The position numbers were made by a program, and so were the translations under genes. A stretch of DNA of 64,000 bases from Sphaerosporella brunnea (Eukaryota; Ascomycota; Pezizomycetes; Pezizales; Pyronemataceae): NCBI GenBank assembly GCA_008704415.1, contig VXIS01000030.1, positions 1 to 64,000 on the forward strand. Reading direction: 5' to 3'. Positions 21,247-33,354 of the stretch are shown in pieces. The notes under the pieces were generated by a model. The model had not been told where the DNA came from, did not search any database, and worked only from the letters and a program-made list of their open reading frames with translations. How positions within the stretch are numbered: position 1 is the first letter of the stretch; each line of letters begins with the position of its first letter.

Positions 21247-22230
21247 GGATAGTAACTGCTGCGGTCCCGGAAGTCATCTCACCAGAAAACCAACAATCCT
21301 AGCGGCGGCGCGGATTCCCTGCCATCCCTCTCGCGGATTTTGCAGACAAGGTCGAGGAACCTCTTGGGCGGCATCTCGCCGCCCTCAAGGAAGGATACGA
21401 CACCAGCTTGGCCAATTTGGTCCAAGTCGTACTCGAGCTGAAGGAATCGATCGAAGAGCTCTCGGTCCAAAACAGAGCACTTCAAGCCCAACTCAGCGAG
21501 GCCTCAGCGGAACGCCCCGGGTACACAACGGTATCGCACGCGGCCTCCCAGATGCCGCCCCCACCTCCGCCCCCGCTCGCGTCAGCGGAGACGACTGCCA
21601 CGCCGCCGGAAGTCACGGCGAGGTCTAAACGCAAACGCTCCGGGCCACCGAGCCCGACGCAACAGCTGACAAAAGTCGCACGGGAGGTCTCCCCCCCACC
21701 CTCCATAATGCACTCGAAGCACGCCGGGCCGAGCGACGCACTGGTGGTGCGCCCAACGCCCGATAAGCGAGACACGCCAGACCCGACACCCCCCCGCAAT
21801 AAGACCGAGGCGAAAGAGGGGTGGACGAAGGTCGAAAGGAAGAAACGCAGGCGGCCCTCGGGCCGCACCGCAACACAACCTACTGGGAAGGGCGTCCCGT
21901 CGTGGGCCCAAGTGGCTCGAGGCGGTGGTGTGAGCTTCAACATCTTCATAGGCGAAGCCGCTGACACCAAGACGCACAGGCCTCGCACGCCTATAGGGGG
22001 GAAAAAGAAGAAGGGGAAGGAGAGGGAGCAGCGGGCTCAGGGTGTAGGGGTAGTGGGAGGTGGCTACAGTCCATTCCGCCGTTTATGTGTTGCGATTTCC
22101 TTGATTTTCTTTCCTTAAGAGAGCCGCAGGCCCCAGTAGTAGGCTCTGTTCCTAAGGGGTAGCACAGTCTCTCTTCTCTATATATGCCATGGCCGCAACC
22201 GGCCGAATGCAATATGATTGAAACAAAAAA
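21247..22230 (+). mobile_element. Internally deleted Tad-like LINE (ORF1 start fused to 3' UTR)
   Basis: Begins after a T-run and G-run at about 21220-21249. The upstream half encodes an ORF1-type N-terminus; the 3' half is the LINE 3' UTR (agccgcagg, ggtagcacagtctct, GGCCGCAACCGGCC hairpin, aatatgatt) ending in an A-tail near 22230. ORF2 is missing entirely. Copies made of both ends of an autonomous element can be mobilised in trans; that is an inference. Confidence 0.6.
21306..22118 (+). CDS. LINE ORF1-like N-terminal protein (truncated)
   Basis: A frame open from about 21306 reads PLADFADKVEEPLGRHLAAL and LVQVVLELKESIEELSVQ, a coiled coil typical of LINE ORF1, then a Pro-run (PPPPPPPL), a Lys/Arg-rich part (WTKVERKKRRRPSG) and SWAQVARGGG. 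After about residue 230 it runs into unrelated 3'-UTR sequence and stops at 22118. The zinc knuckles of a full ORF1 are lost. No clear ATG was found near the start. Confidence 0.5.
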   Translation, partial: RRGFPAIPLADFADKVEEPLGRHLAALKEGYDTSLANLVQVVLELKESIEELSVQNRALQAQLSEASAERPGYTTVSHAASQMPPPPPPPLASAETTATPPEVTARSKRKRSGPPSPTQQLTKVAREVSPPPSIMHSKHAGPSDALVVRPTPDKRDTPDPTPPRNKTEAKEGWTKVERKKRRRPSGRTATQPTGKGVPSWAQVARGGGVSFNIFIGEAADTKTHRPRTPIGGKKKKGKEREQRAQGVGVVGGGYSPFRRLCVAISLIFFP

Positions 22231-24397
22231 AAAAATCGGCGCTGGAACCTCGGTGCTCCGCAGTTGCGTGTTTGTCCTACCGTGGATCTCACGGTGGGCG
22301 TTTTCTTCCCGCCACGCACTCAACGATACGTGCAAGAACTGAATCGTTCCGGCTACCCGGCGGCATCATCATCCTCAAACATGTCTTCAACTGTGGACTG
22401 CACACCGCATTGTGGTGGAAACCCTGGAGGCGCGACTACCAAAGCCGGCGGTGGAGCAAAGATCCAGTCAGCCCCCCCGCTGTATAAGTTCAGGTCATTG
22501 TAGTCGAACGCTAGGTAAGGGAATCGTACAATTCAGTCACCCCAGGTGGTGTTTTGCACCGACCGTGATTTTCCACGTTATCGGCATTGAAAGCGGAAAG
22601 CTCTCCACCGATATGAGATTGGCCGTCAGTCGTTGAAAATAGATGTTCCCATTACCGGAAAACGACGGGGTGTCGATTTCGCCAGCCGTGGAAACGAAAG
22701 CGGCCATAACAGGGGCCGGGTATTGCCGTTGATGGTTGTTGCGGCGGCGGCTGTCGTGGCGTGCGTTGCAGCGCCCGCGGGTGGCGGTTGTAGCACTCTT
22801 CGTATGCGATCGTGAGCACCACTGGTGATTCCGCACCCAATCGATCGTTTGGGGATTTTTACATGCAGCAACGCGTGCAAATGGAAGTGTTGAATCCCGG
22901 AGTATTTATAACCGTGTCGGTGTCGTTATTGAAGCCTTGCGGTTCTTGCAAAGCTAACCACAGCCACAACCTTCCGGGACGCATTCCACGAGCCGGAGTT
23001 TCGGCTTACCCGCAGAGCCGTGGCTGCGCCGTTCATCCTGCCAATGCGATCGAGCGTTGAGTTACAATAAGCAGACGGCCACAGTCGGTGGCCATGGGTT
23101 TCCACCCAGCCCACAGTGCGGACTGGGATTGTTGGAAGAGGTGGTCGATGCGTGTGACCAAGATTCACTGGGGATCACTCAGCCGCATGGTCATGTCTGC
23201 CGCCCTGCCGCCAGTGCGTCTTCTTCGCCGGTAGGGTTTCCCCGTCAACTGATACGTACATACACATCAAACCGCGCCACGAATCGAGGCTCTAGCGGGT
23301 AGAGCAGAGTAGGGCGCCTTGATCAGCGATGTAGACGGTGTTCACACTTACATGGGCTTTGATCGATACGGCGGGTGGAATATCAGCCGTTAAACACGCT
23401 GCACGAAGAAGGCAAAACAATGAGTGGGGATGCGGTTGCGGCTGGTTGACTGCGCAGAACTTGCTCTATGGTGCAGCGAGTGTTAATAGGTAACCTCTGG
23501 TGATTGCAGCATCGTATTTATGACACCCGCGGGCAACCAAGGACTGAACTGACCCCGATTGACCGAAGCCACGCTGCTGCAGAGGTTGCACATTGCGTGA
23601 CGTAATGGAGTTCGTCAGCTGGTCGTCAGGTGCACTATTTCCGAGTGCGATCCAGTGAAGCAGTCAGTTTGCCTCAAAATCCGCGTGTGGATGGTTGGCC
23701 AAGGCAAGCAATCTGTGTGGATTGGAAATTCGACACGTCTAGTCACACAACTACATACCATCGAGCGTATAGTGATGCGACGCTTTGGCGGCTGCAGCGA
23801 GTCTGTCGACACCGGGTGTAGATGGGCTCGCTTGATAGGTGTCAATTTGCGGCGGCCTGGGATCACATGAAGACCCAGCGGTGGTAGCTGTATTATCTCC
23901 ATATTGCTACCTGTGCAGTGGTATGTTGGCATTTGATAACTGGCAAAACTCCGGCTACCATCAGGAGACGTTCTGGTACAGTCAGCAAGTTGATTGCTTG
24001 CTCCGGATGCCGGACCATTTCCAATCGACAGAACCCTTGGCCAAGAGTCTTTGGCCGGCGAATCAGAGCGTCAGCACCGTCGATACCACCACAGCCGGAG
24101 CTAAACACTGTTGCGATCTACTCCTTAAGGGTTTCGCGGAACCTGGCCTCGTCGCCCAAAGTCAACACAGAGTCGTATAATCACCCCCATCAACAGGTGT
24201 TCCCAAAAAGGCACGCATCGAAGGTCTATGACACGATCCTGTGGTACTAATTGCGCACGTGAGGTCCAGTTTGAGATGTTTGTTTCGACCGAGTGTTTCT
24301 ACTAATTGCTTGCAGGCTCGACCACCTGAACCATCCACAATCATGTCCTCTGCGCCTCCTATCCCACCGACAATCCTGTCGTCTCCAACCAACAACC
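22231..24397. other. About 2.2 kb without a recognised gene
   Basis: Only short, overlapping, unconvincing frames on both strands. No TIRs, LTR ends or protein motifs were recognised. This is probably decayed transposon or intergenic DNA. Confidence 0.4.
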
Positions 24398-24661
24398 ATG
24401 GCGTCCACCTCATTCCGCCGCTTGCCGACCGAAATGATGCTTGACGTCGGCGACCAGCTAGGCTTGAGCGACCTCGCCAGCCTGTCGAGCACCTGCCAGT
24501 TTTTCCATACCATGCCGCATTTTCAACTTCCCGAACGCCTGTCTACGGCGCGTGATGCAGAGCAACAACCACATCCGGTTGCTCCAGTACCTCCTCGAGG
24601 AGGGCTTCGCAGTGGATTGTATGTCAACGATCTTCGGAAGAGTTTGAGGCGTTACGCGTAA
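24398..24661 (+). pseudogene. F-box/ankyrin-type gene remnant
   Basis: ATG at 24398 gives MASTSFRRLPTEMMLDVGDQ then LGLSDLASLSSTCQFFH, an F-box-like start common in fungal F-box/ankyrin proteins. At about 24523 the sensible frame shifts: the adjacent frame reads NACLRRVMQSNNHIRLLQYL then LEEGFAVD, resembling an ankyrin helix pair, and soon stops. Either a frameshift broke the gene or a small intron is present. No further ankyrin repeats are seen. Confidence 0.45.
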
Positions 24662-24663
24662 GA

Positions 24664-25065
24664 AAACGCTATCTGGCGGTGGATAAAACCATCGTACCAA
24701 TTGTGGCATTCTATGAATATGCGTTTGAAAGGGCCTTGGGAACGGATTACGCGCGCGATATTGTCAAAAAATATAGACAACGTTGCCCCGTTTGTGCCGC
24801 CACATCGAACCATGGATATGTTCCCGACAGTGGCTATCAAGCCTGCATTGAAGAGAAGGAGAACCGGCAGTTGAGCAGGGCCAAAGGACCAGATACACAT
24901 TCAGGGATCGACTACTTTGGACTCAAAGGAGAGATGGGTCATGGGAACTTGAAAGCAGGGCTTCCCAAAGATTGGGACGGTACACGCACGTACAAAGGTA
25001 GCTTGGAGCTTGATTCTACCCCTCATCTCGGAGGCAAGTATGTCATTTTCGGTTCGGTCCTGTAA
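24664..25065 (+). pseudogene. Unidentified frame with a cyclophilin-like ending
   Basis: An open frame of about 130 codons follows the F-box remnant: KTIVPIVAFYEYAFERALGT, a CPVC pair, and the end TPHLGGKYVIFGSVL. The last stretch resembles the TPHLDGKHVVFGKV box of cyclophilins. The rest does not match that fold in my reading. It could be a shuffled fragment or an unrelated protein. Confidence 0.2.
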
Positions 25066-26993
25066 ATCAAGGATCTCCTCAAGAAAGTGCAGTCAACCTG
25101 AATCGCCGCATATGAATGACCTTATCGCGGTCTCCGTTTCTCCTTGCCTCACTATGTCGCTCCTCTCTCGAGGAAATCGGCAACCCCCGCAGCACCGCCA
25201 TAGCATCGCCAACAACCTGAATCCAGCAACCACATTTTTACAGCAAGCCACTTCCTATTGCCGCTCAATAAGCAACAAGTGCTTGTACAGACTGCGGATG
25301 AGCCCTATGACAAGGACTTGTTCCGTTCAAATACCTTCTTTCCTCACAACCGCGTTACAAGTGAAGATACCGTTACTACACTGAGCGTCAATCGACCACA
25401 TGTCCGCGCCAAGATCAGGTTACTGCTGTTGAGCGTCCGTTGCCACGGTTGAATTCAGGCCACGGTCAATATACCGTAAGTCAGGATATCATGTACCACG
25501 CAGGTTGGCGATGCTGACTGCAACCTATTGTCGAAGATGATCTGTCTTTCCCTGACCAGCCGCTGTTGTTTTTCAGATTGGTTTTTTAAACTGTGAAGAA
25601 CGAATGAAATGCTCTTGAGTAACTCCTACTAAGGGAGGTGGAAATGGTGATGCGAGTAGCCCCGCCCATGTTGCACCTTGCTATATTTTGAACCGCTGCT
25701 TGTACTATCCCGCAAATGGGTGATGCTGTGCTATTAGTATGTAATGAAGATGAGAGCACGACGATGTGAGTGACTGGCTGCATGTCGATGATGATGATCA
25801 GTTTAATACCCGCGGATGCCGAAGAGGACCAGCGTTTAAGGCCAGCGGATACGAAACTCAGTGTTCCTGAAGTGTTGCCGTTTTCAACTTTGCCGGCTAC
25901 AGCTGACGAGTCATTTTTCACGACGTTTCCAACTTTTCCGACACGGACTGCCGACCGGCACTGGCTCATGTCGTTTATCCGTGCCAGCTGGGGCCCAGGA
26001 GCCAGTATTAACGATGCTGAATTCTGGAGCGGTCGAAGAGCAATTACAATATTATTAGCTTAATTCCGTCGATTCTATACCAGCTGCGAGCCGATGGTGA
26101 TGACGAGTTCATGTCGACTTCAAATCGGATCTTGTCAGCCGGAATCAGCCCAGAGCGCCCAAGGGTCGTCAGACACTATTCCCAGTTCATTTGCTCCAAA
26201 GTGTGAGTTTGTGTTTTCCTACAGGCAAACATTTAATATGTCTCGTATTTCGATGTTTACCTGTCGTCTACCACTCGTGCGTCCAACTACTGTGAAATGC
26301 CGCCCAATTCTTGAAGAAAGGTCTGCACAGACAAAACCACTACCAGCCACCGTTACGGCCCACAACAGTCAACGAGCTACCGCAGTCCAGTTTTTTCTGG
26401 TCATGATCAACTCGTTTACACTGAGAGGATTCCAGGTACTACCGCTGCTGCCGGGTCCCTCCGTACGGATCCTACATGCCTTTTTCACGGCGACACTGTG
26501 AAGGTTAATCAACAAACAGCAGGCATTGAAAGGCTCTGAATGTCGACTGGTTGGATGTATGCCTCGTGGATCTTGTCGTAGGCAAACAGCTCGAACACCC
26601 TTTACCAGCAACAGCATCATCAAGTTGAGTGCATCATGGAGAGCGGTTGGAATGCATATTGATGTGGGGCTGTCTTGGCAGATGAGGTCATTGTGGAGTG
26701 CAGCCGGCTGCGGGATGGGTAACAGAACCGTGCTCGGAGCAGAGTTCAATTTGTAAGACCAAATCACCAGAATCTACAGAGATGCACCGCAGATTGTTTC
26801 GAGCCGGGTCTGGGCCGGGAGATGTTCGGTGGTCATTCCTGTGCAGCATGGTGAGAAACATGTTGGGTGTCTCCGTTGGGGGGTGGGCTAGGTTTGTGTT
26901 CACATCTGGATACCTTTCGATTGCGAAATGTTTGTGGCCTACAGTGGAGACGCGGTGGCTTAAATTTGAACTGCGACGGATTTTCATGTTTAC
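25066..26993. other. About 1.9 kb without a recognised gene
   Basis: Frames up to about 135 codons exist on both strands, but none has motifs, intron logic or family resemblance. No element ends were found. Confidence 0.4.
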
Positions 26994-27801
26994 CAGTGAC
27001 CAGCCCTCATCACGGTCCGTCTAAGAATGCAGTCCAGACTGGACCGTGTGCCGAGGTCCAGTCCAGTTCTCATTCAAGAGGGACCGCAACTATCCAGTCC
27101 CATCCAGTCCGCGCGACCCATGCACTGGGCAAGACCGCGGGTGACTACAGTCAACTGAATGATTAGTAAGTTCGAGGGATGTAATATAGTAGATATCCGT
27201 GAGCGCCGGGTGCCAACAGTGGACCCTTGTCGGCTGGCAGTGGGAAGATCTGGCATGGATGGCACCAGAGTATCCACGTATACCAGCAATGTCCGCTTAG
27301 CGAGAGCGTGTCTTCAGCGCAGCGAAGATCAGATTACCGATGATCAGTGCAGTCTGAGCGTCGAGGCCATCAGTGCTCTCGAATGTCTAAAACGCCTTTC
27401 ACGCGATGGCCTAATCTTGACCACATTTGCGCAGCTAACAGAGTTCGTTGAAATGCTTAGGGCGCTGACTAAAGCGGAGGTTGAAATGAGCAAGGAAAAA
27501 CAGAAACAAACACGATAAGCGGGTCACTGAAGGATTGGAGATCGTAGTGGTACAGCGGTCATGTATACTAGTAAGTAAATTGACAAAAGATTGCTATATC
27601 TTTGCCCGCTGGCACCGGGGGACTGCAGTCGACCACAGTCGACCGGGAACATGGTTGACTGCAGTCAACCGCAGGCGGTACAAGCCATGATGCTCAAAAG
27701 ACTACCAGTCCTGGTCCTGCCTTACGACTAGACCGTCACGTGGGATCCAGTCCAGTCTGGAGGGGGGACTGGACCAGACGGACCGTGAGGAGCACTCCCT
27801 G
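26994..27801 (+). mobile_element. Decayed hAT element with transposase C-terminal fragment
   Basis: Ends carry the related inverted sequences CACGGTCCGTCT (left, about 27014) and its complement near 27776-27787, with CAG...CTG at the borders. Subterminal tccagtcc motifs are scattered on both sides, as in other hATs. The plus frame 27159-27518 ends with a hAT dimerisation-like piece, CSLSVEAISALECLKRLSRD followed by GLI. No 8-bp target duplication is recognisable, so the borders are approximate. Confidence 0.5.
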
Positions 27802-28639
27802 TGACCTGCAACTCATGCCTCAAAATCCTGTGAAATGCCGCCGTTTTCTTTTTGATGTGCGCGATAATTGGAGTAAAGTAAACCCTCCCCGATAGATAGC
27901 TGGCACCTTCCATCTTGTACCTAATAGCTTCTAACCCCCTCCCTGCTACTCATACCTCCTCCCGAGCTTCAACCTCACACATCGAACTCTGCTCCGCGCA
28001 CGGTTGCAATGCTGTATCCGAAATGCACCCGAATTTACGTGCCCACGAGATTCACACTATCAGCGGCTGAAATCGATGCTGTCACTGTCTCCTGTCGATT
28101 CTCCACCTCACAGCGTACCTTAGTAACCTGCCAACTTGATTGGATCAGTACGTAATTTTCCTCCCATTGCACTGACCAATATGGCCTCCAAAGGCACATC
28201 CCCATGGGATGCTAGGATCAGCATTGGAATCAGCGGAGCGATTGGTGAAAGCGCGCATATTTGAATCTCCTGTTTACCACGGTGTGCAGGCTGTGTCGCT
28301 CGTTGCATAACATTGATCTTGTTTGTACGTACAATGACCACATCTCACTCCAATGTACGGAACTATGCTTGCTACATCTTCTCATTGTCAGTGGGCACAG
28401 TATGCAAACGCTCCCTTGTATCACGGGGCCTATCAGCGGCTGCTCATATCGAGTGAGGTGAGCAAACTTCCATACACATTCATCCGCGCCGCACTGGCCA
28501 TCAATCGCATATACCCAGCCAGCGATCCTACTCCCCCAACGTGCTCGGATACCCCGAACTATCCCGTCGCAACATGACGCCCATCGCCCATAATCATGTC
28601 CTCGTGGCTGAGAGTACGAAACAAACAGACGGCGTGAAG
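27802..28639. other. Unassigned sequence
   Basis: About 840 bp with only short, motif-free frames. Nothing recognised. Confidence 0.35.
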
Positions 28640-28756
28640 AGCTGAGCGTTCAGCGATGCGAAGCATCGCCCTGTCTCTTCTACATATGTCATGGCCGCAA
28701 GCGGCCGAATACAATATGATTAAAAGAAAAAAAAAAAAAAAAAAAAAAAAGCAGCC
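28640..28756 (+). mobile_element. LINE 3' tail, solitary, with long poly(A)
   Basis: About 110 bp of LINE 3' UTR: hairpin GCGATGCGAAGCATCGC (28655-28671), the conserved string tctacatatgtcatggcc, the GGCCGCAAGCGGCC hairpin (28693-28706), aatacaatatgatt, then an A-rich run of about 25 bases. The first hairpin differs in sequence from the TCGGC/GCCGA hairpin of the 7.8- and 19.2-kb copies but occupies the same place. The element is severely 5'-truncated. Confidence 0.75.
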
Positions 28757-29228
28757 TTGTTCGGATATTTCTCCGCGGGTTACTCTCGAAACCTGCCTTC
28801 GCATTCCTATTATATGCCAGTCGAGTAGTGGAACAGTCGGCGCGGGGTTTCAACGCCACTTCCCACTTCCAGAAGTATGCCTACTCGCCATTCTCATAAT
28901 TCTGGATATGATATAATGGCCCGGCCGCACCCCCGCGCCGGCTAAGTATCTGTCGTGAAGAAACGCCTTCCACGTGTGTGCGCCATCAGCTCGGGGTTGC
29001 AGGCCGACGATTCGGCTACACACACAACTCGACGGCGCAATTGTTCGCAGGACGGAAAGCACTTGTATATAGGTATCTGACAAGGCTGTGGGCCTATGTT
29101 CTGATTGATATATGCCAGGCGGAGCATTATGTAGGAACCGCTTGCACGCGTCGAAGTCCGGAGGGATGATGGGATCCTTCATAACTGTCTTCACGAGGCC
29201 AGGGGTCTGCGAGTATCAACGTTCCGCC
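28757..29228. other. Unassigned sequence with a TATA-like box
   Basis: No gene recognised. A TATATAGG motif near 29067 lies about 160 bp upstream of the ATG at 29229 and could be that gene's TATA box. Confidence 0.25.
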
Positions 29229-29666
29229 ATGCGTTTGGCGACAGGGTTTATAGTTCTCTTAGCCGCCGCCGCGGCTCGCGCTGCAGTGAGTAGTTGCACG
29301 CCAGCAGCGTGATGAATCAACTCCCGAACACAATTGCGGTGCTTGTCAACCGAGCGTGATCAGACGTTTTTTGGTGTTGGCGTTACGACACAGGGATACA
29401 GCTGTCGAATGATAGTTTTGGGATACATGACAAGAGGAGGCTGTGGCGGTGAGATTCACTGTGTGCGCAGGTTCGCAAAACCGCCGGTCCTGGAAAACCA
29501 AGCCATCTTCTGCCAGTCGTTGGATAGGCAAACCTTCAGAACCCTTTGGCCAGGAATTCATGATCAGACCTGCCGCGTGGTACATGCCAATCAGGTGGAG
29601 CGCCACAGATCAGCGTCTCACAATCATGCACCCACGTTCTGCCGAAACGCAGATTGCAACATCTGA
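29229..29666 (+). CDS. Candidate small secreted cysteine-rich protein, two exons, about 119 aa
   Basis: ATG at 29229 encodes MRLATGFIVLLAAAAARAA, a textbook signal peptide (basic n-region, hydrophobic core, small residues at the cleavage site). A GTGAGT donor follows at once (29286). An acceptor at 29363 (gatcag) keeps phase 0 and joins exon 2, 29364-29666. The mature part has seven cysteines in about 100 residues (GYSC, GGCGG, IHC, IFC, QTC, TFC, ADC). No family is recognised. Size, signal peptide and cysteine content resemble fungal secreted effectors or defence-type proteins, but this rests on a predicted intron and could be chance. Confidence 0.35.
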
Positions 29667-32600
29667 CGCCGAGGAAATGATCCTGCTCGTTCCCACGATT
29701 TCTTCGGTCGCGTGAAGGGATGAAAAGATGGTAATAACTTGGAGCAGCGGATGAAGTCGCGTAGTTAAGAGAGAAGGGGCCGCTGCGGCAACGCGGTATC
29801 AGATACGGCCTGCCCAGGTGTTAGCATTGTAGGTTTGCTCCTAGGTACACAGCGGTGCGGTATTAGAAGGCGTAATCCACACCCATGACACGACCGATGA
29901 GCAACTCTGGTTCTCGAGATGTAGGTTCAGCAGCTATAAACGCGCCTTTCTTGAAACCATCTTGCAGTGGGGAGATGAAGCGCAGCTAAGCAAGACCGTG
30001 CGGGGCGTGCTCCATGGTGCGGTAGCCGGTCGGCCTCATATTCCCCACTTACCAACTTTCAAAGCGTGTGCAACGCGTAGAAGTGGCACACTGTTGCGTT
30101 GTTTCTTGCAAACCTAGCAAACGCTGGAGTGCAGTCAAATGAGTCGTGGAAAACACCACGGCATCGGTGATCACGGACAGTGATCGTGATGTGGTTACGG
30201 CAACAGTCGCGTAAAGCCTTGCTGATAGATAGTACCGTGCAGCTATCACAGTCCAGCACTGTCATTGTCCACAGTGCTCAACGGCATATGGAAATCAGTT
30301 TTTCACAAAGCGGGGAAAGTACTTTACGCTCGCGGCAGAGCTTAATACCAGCACCGCTTCATTGTTGATTGCAGGCAGCATCGTAACTGATCGATACCCG
30401 ATGGTTCTTCCATTTGTTCGGTACGCTTTTGCACGCGCCGCCAATCCTTCAGCGCGTATTGATATGCCCTGACTTGCGGGCACAATAAAACTGGGCAAAC
30501 GCCTGGAGTTCATATTCATTGTCAAATCAATGCGGCCACTCTCTCTCCCACGCGATGATGGATTGCAAGCAGGATTCTGGTGTTTTGGACTTGGAATTGA
30601 TGAGTGGTTCCGGTTTTGGCACCTGAATACAGGAAGCACTGGGAGGTCACTCAGCCATTATTACCCCAGAAGCGTGAGATACAACTGTAGGTGATCAGTG
30701 ATTTCCGTTTGGTATGCAGTCGATCGAGGTCGCCTGCGGTCGTGTTGCAGCAACCCACAGCCATTTATTTGTGCTGCAGGAGTAAATTCACCACGCTGTT
30801 CACTATATCCAAACCCTCCAACTCGGCCGCGTGGAATTTGTCCACTGGCACGAAGCGAAGATCGTCTGCACGCCACCGTGCCCACAGCCCAGTAGTCCAG
30901 CTACCATAGCTTGTGTTGAGGTGCCATCAAAGCACAATCCCTCTTGCGACACCACCTTGACGTCAGGAGTGTAATGCCGTGACAAATGAATCGAGATATT
31001 GCAGCGGTGACAACGCTTCCTTCCTTCGCGGACGCAAACGATTCCGCAAAGGCAGGATTCAATCGCCACGGATCGACAACAAAACAGCCGGTAACAACAT
31101 TTCTCCCTGGCTAACAACCCACGTCGATCCTGACATGGATTTCTGACCCGGCGCCACCATCAGCCCGAGGGACCAATGCGTCACAGACCGCCTGCAAATC
31201 TGCCCAGTGGTCATCCTGCTGTCAGAGACCGAGCTTTAACGGGGTGGCAATGGCGGCGACAAAACACGCTCTGTCGCTGGGGCAGGTGCCAGTGGGTGTT
31301 GATGAAAACCCGGCACACGGCGGCTGAAGGAAGGTAACGGCGCATCGTAGCTTTAAGGCTGCTTATTCTGGCAGGCAATCATTTCAGCTGCAGCAGCCAA
31401 CATCGCGCTCACTCTATGCATTGAACGGATTCTGTTGCAGGTATACCAGCCCATCAAATCACACCATCGACAAGCGTCTTATTCGAAATGGCCGCGCTGC
31501 AGAGAGCCGCATCATGATTGGCCAGAAGCGCCGGCGGCTTCGAGTGATTTCCTGTGACGCTGGGCAACCCTGTCGGTTGACAGGGGGAGCATCTCAGCGA
31601 CCTTCGAACGTCTGCTCCTTCTCACAGCCTGCGCGTTCTGTCGCACCTGCGGAGGGAATTTCACGCAGGCTTCTGGATTCAACGAGATCTTGGTGCGCAC
31701 TCATCTGCAGCAACCATCCTGGTATGAAACCCGCGCTGACAATGGGTGCAGCCGGCGTGGCTCATGGCTGGTACCCGGCCAAGGCTCCCGAGAAGTAGGC
31801 CAAGCTCCATCCTAGAGACCATCGTCTCCGGTTCCGGTCGGACACGGCCCGCAGCCGCTGTACGCCATCGCGCGCGAGGTGGTGGCCTTTGATGAACTCA
31901 TAGACATGAGAATGTGGGTCATGGACCAACTGTCCAAGCCCCGCCAGCAGGGTCAAACAGGACCGATGCCGGTCATGATGCCCAGCATTGGGCCGCTGTG
32001 GGTATGTACATCTTCGGTGCGCAGCGACCGACGTCTTTCAACTGACGGAGGTAATGGAGTAGGGACGGACAGCATGCTGTGTGGGATCGCGCTGACGACG
32101 CGCACCAGCTAACCACAGTGACGCGCAACGAAGATGATGGCCAGCGTGCCACGCAGACCATGCACGATGACGACGAAGAGCATATCGACCTTGTTGCTGA
32201 TGGCCAGGAGAACGAGACCAGCGGTGTTGGTGAAAGGTTTCTGCATCGCTGTCCGACGCTGTGTCCTACAACATTACCTGCCACATCGACGCTGTGTCTT
32301 AAAAAAATACCTGTCACAATAAAATTTTGTATCTACCTTAACGCTCGCCACGGGGTCCGACGGTAACCTGTTTATTAACAGCAGGGTATTGACCACAGCT
32401 GGTGTATGACCAAACCCACGTGCGAAACCTGGCTGCGCACACACCTCAGGTTCAAGCAACGACGTGCGTACAATGCATATGAGGCGCGGCCAACCCTCGA
32501 GTTTTCTAGCCTTGGCTGCATCGATTTGGCTGATGAGAGAAAAGGAGATCTCACTGCGTACGGGGGCGAAGCGCAGTTGGGTGGATGTAGAGTGCACGGC

Positions 32601-33354
32601 GACGCGGGTCTGGGGCCGGAGGGTAGACGAAGTTGCCGGTGCACAAAGGGTGGATGATGTTAGATCGGCAGTGCCGGGTTTTTCGGTGCAAGTACTGGGT
32701 GGGATATTTCAACGTACGTACAAAGCTCAAGTTACGGTCACCAACCAGCTGGAACACCGGCGACAAACCATCCTAAAAGATCCGCGACTGTATGCTGAGC
32801 ATTCGAACCGCAACCGTAAGTCTATTGCCAATAGCAATAGCGGCTGGACTACCAAATCCGAGTGCGTGACTTGGCTGGGCATACAACCCAGGGTCTGGCT
32901 ACTCTGTGAATACCATTTTCGCGAAGAACTCAAGCATAGCAATGCATATGACCCGGCAACCGAAATCCTGCACTTTCCACAGGTTTTTGGGTGGTATATT
33001 AGACATTGGCCGTTCTATTTTTTTGGTTCCAATTTGCGGCAACCGCCGCTCTGCCACATCACGTTTTGGAACTTTCTGCCTGGTTTACAGACGTTGTTAA
33101 ACAAGTCTTCGGCGATGTGGTTTCTGGGCGCGCGGGTATCCTCAGCTGAGCGATGGTTAAAGAACTTGTGACAGACACCAGTGGTTCGATTCATGCATGC
33201 CCTACCACGATATCCATCATGCCCGTGGCTACGGTTGGACATCGTTGCATTCAGGAAAACGCCATAGGTTCCTTGATCGGGAAACCGCAAAAATAGGCAA
33301 AATAAAAAAAATAAAAAAGAAAAAAAAAGAAAAAGAAAGTATTTCCGATCCCCT
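29667..33354. other. About 3.7 kb of low-information DNA
   Basis: Many short frames, none convincing. An A-rich run (aaaaaataaaaaagaaaaaa type) lies at 33296-33340. Two copies of a block of about 65 bp lie at about 32394-32460 and 32838-32905, with a third near 36468; see the findings. No gene is supported. Confidence 0.35.

Noticed and set aside
21228..21249. T-run followed by a run of about 14 G as a regulatory or quadruplex site
   Set aside because: It lies at the border of a LINE fragment and could be an insertion scar or a sequencing artefact; nothing else supports function.
24900..25065. Annotating a cyclophilin gene
   Set aside because: Only the last 12 or so residues resemble cyclophilin; the catalytic Arg/Phe region is not recognisable.
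32464..33171. 235-codon plus-strand ORF
   Set aside because: No motif, odd composition, and it contains copies of the dispersed 65-bp block; no homologous frame among those copies supports coding.
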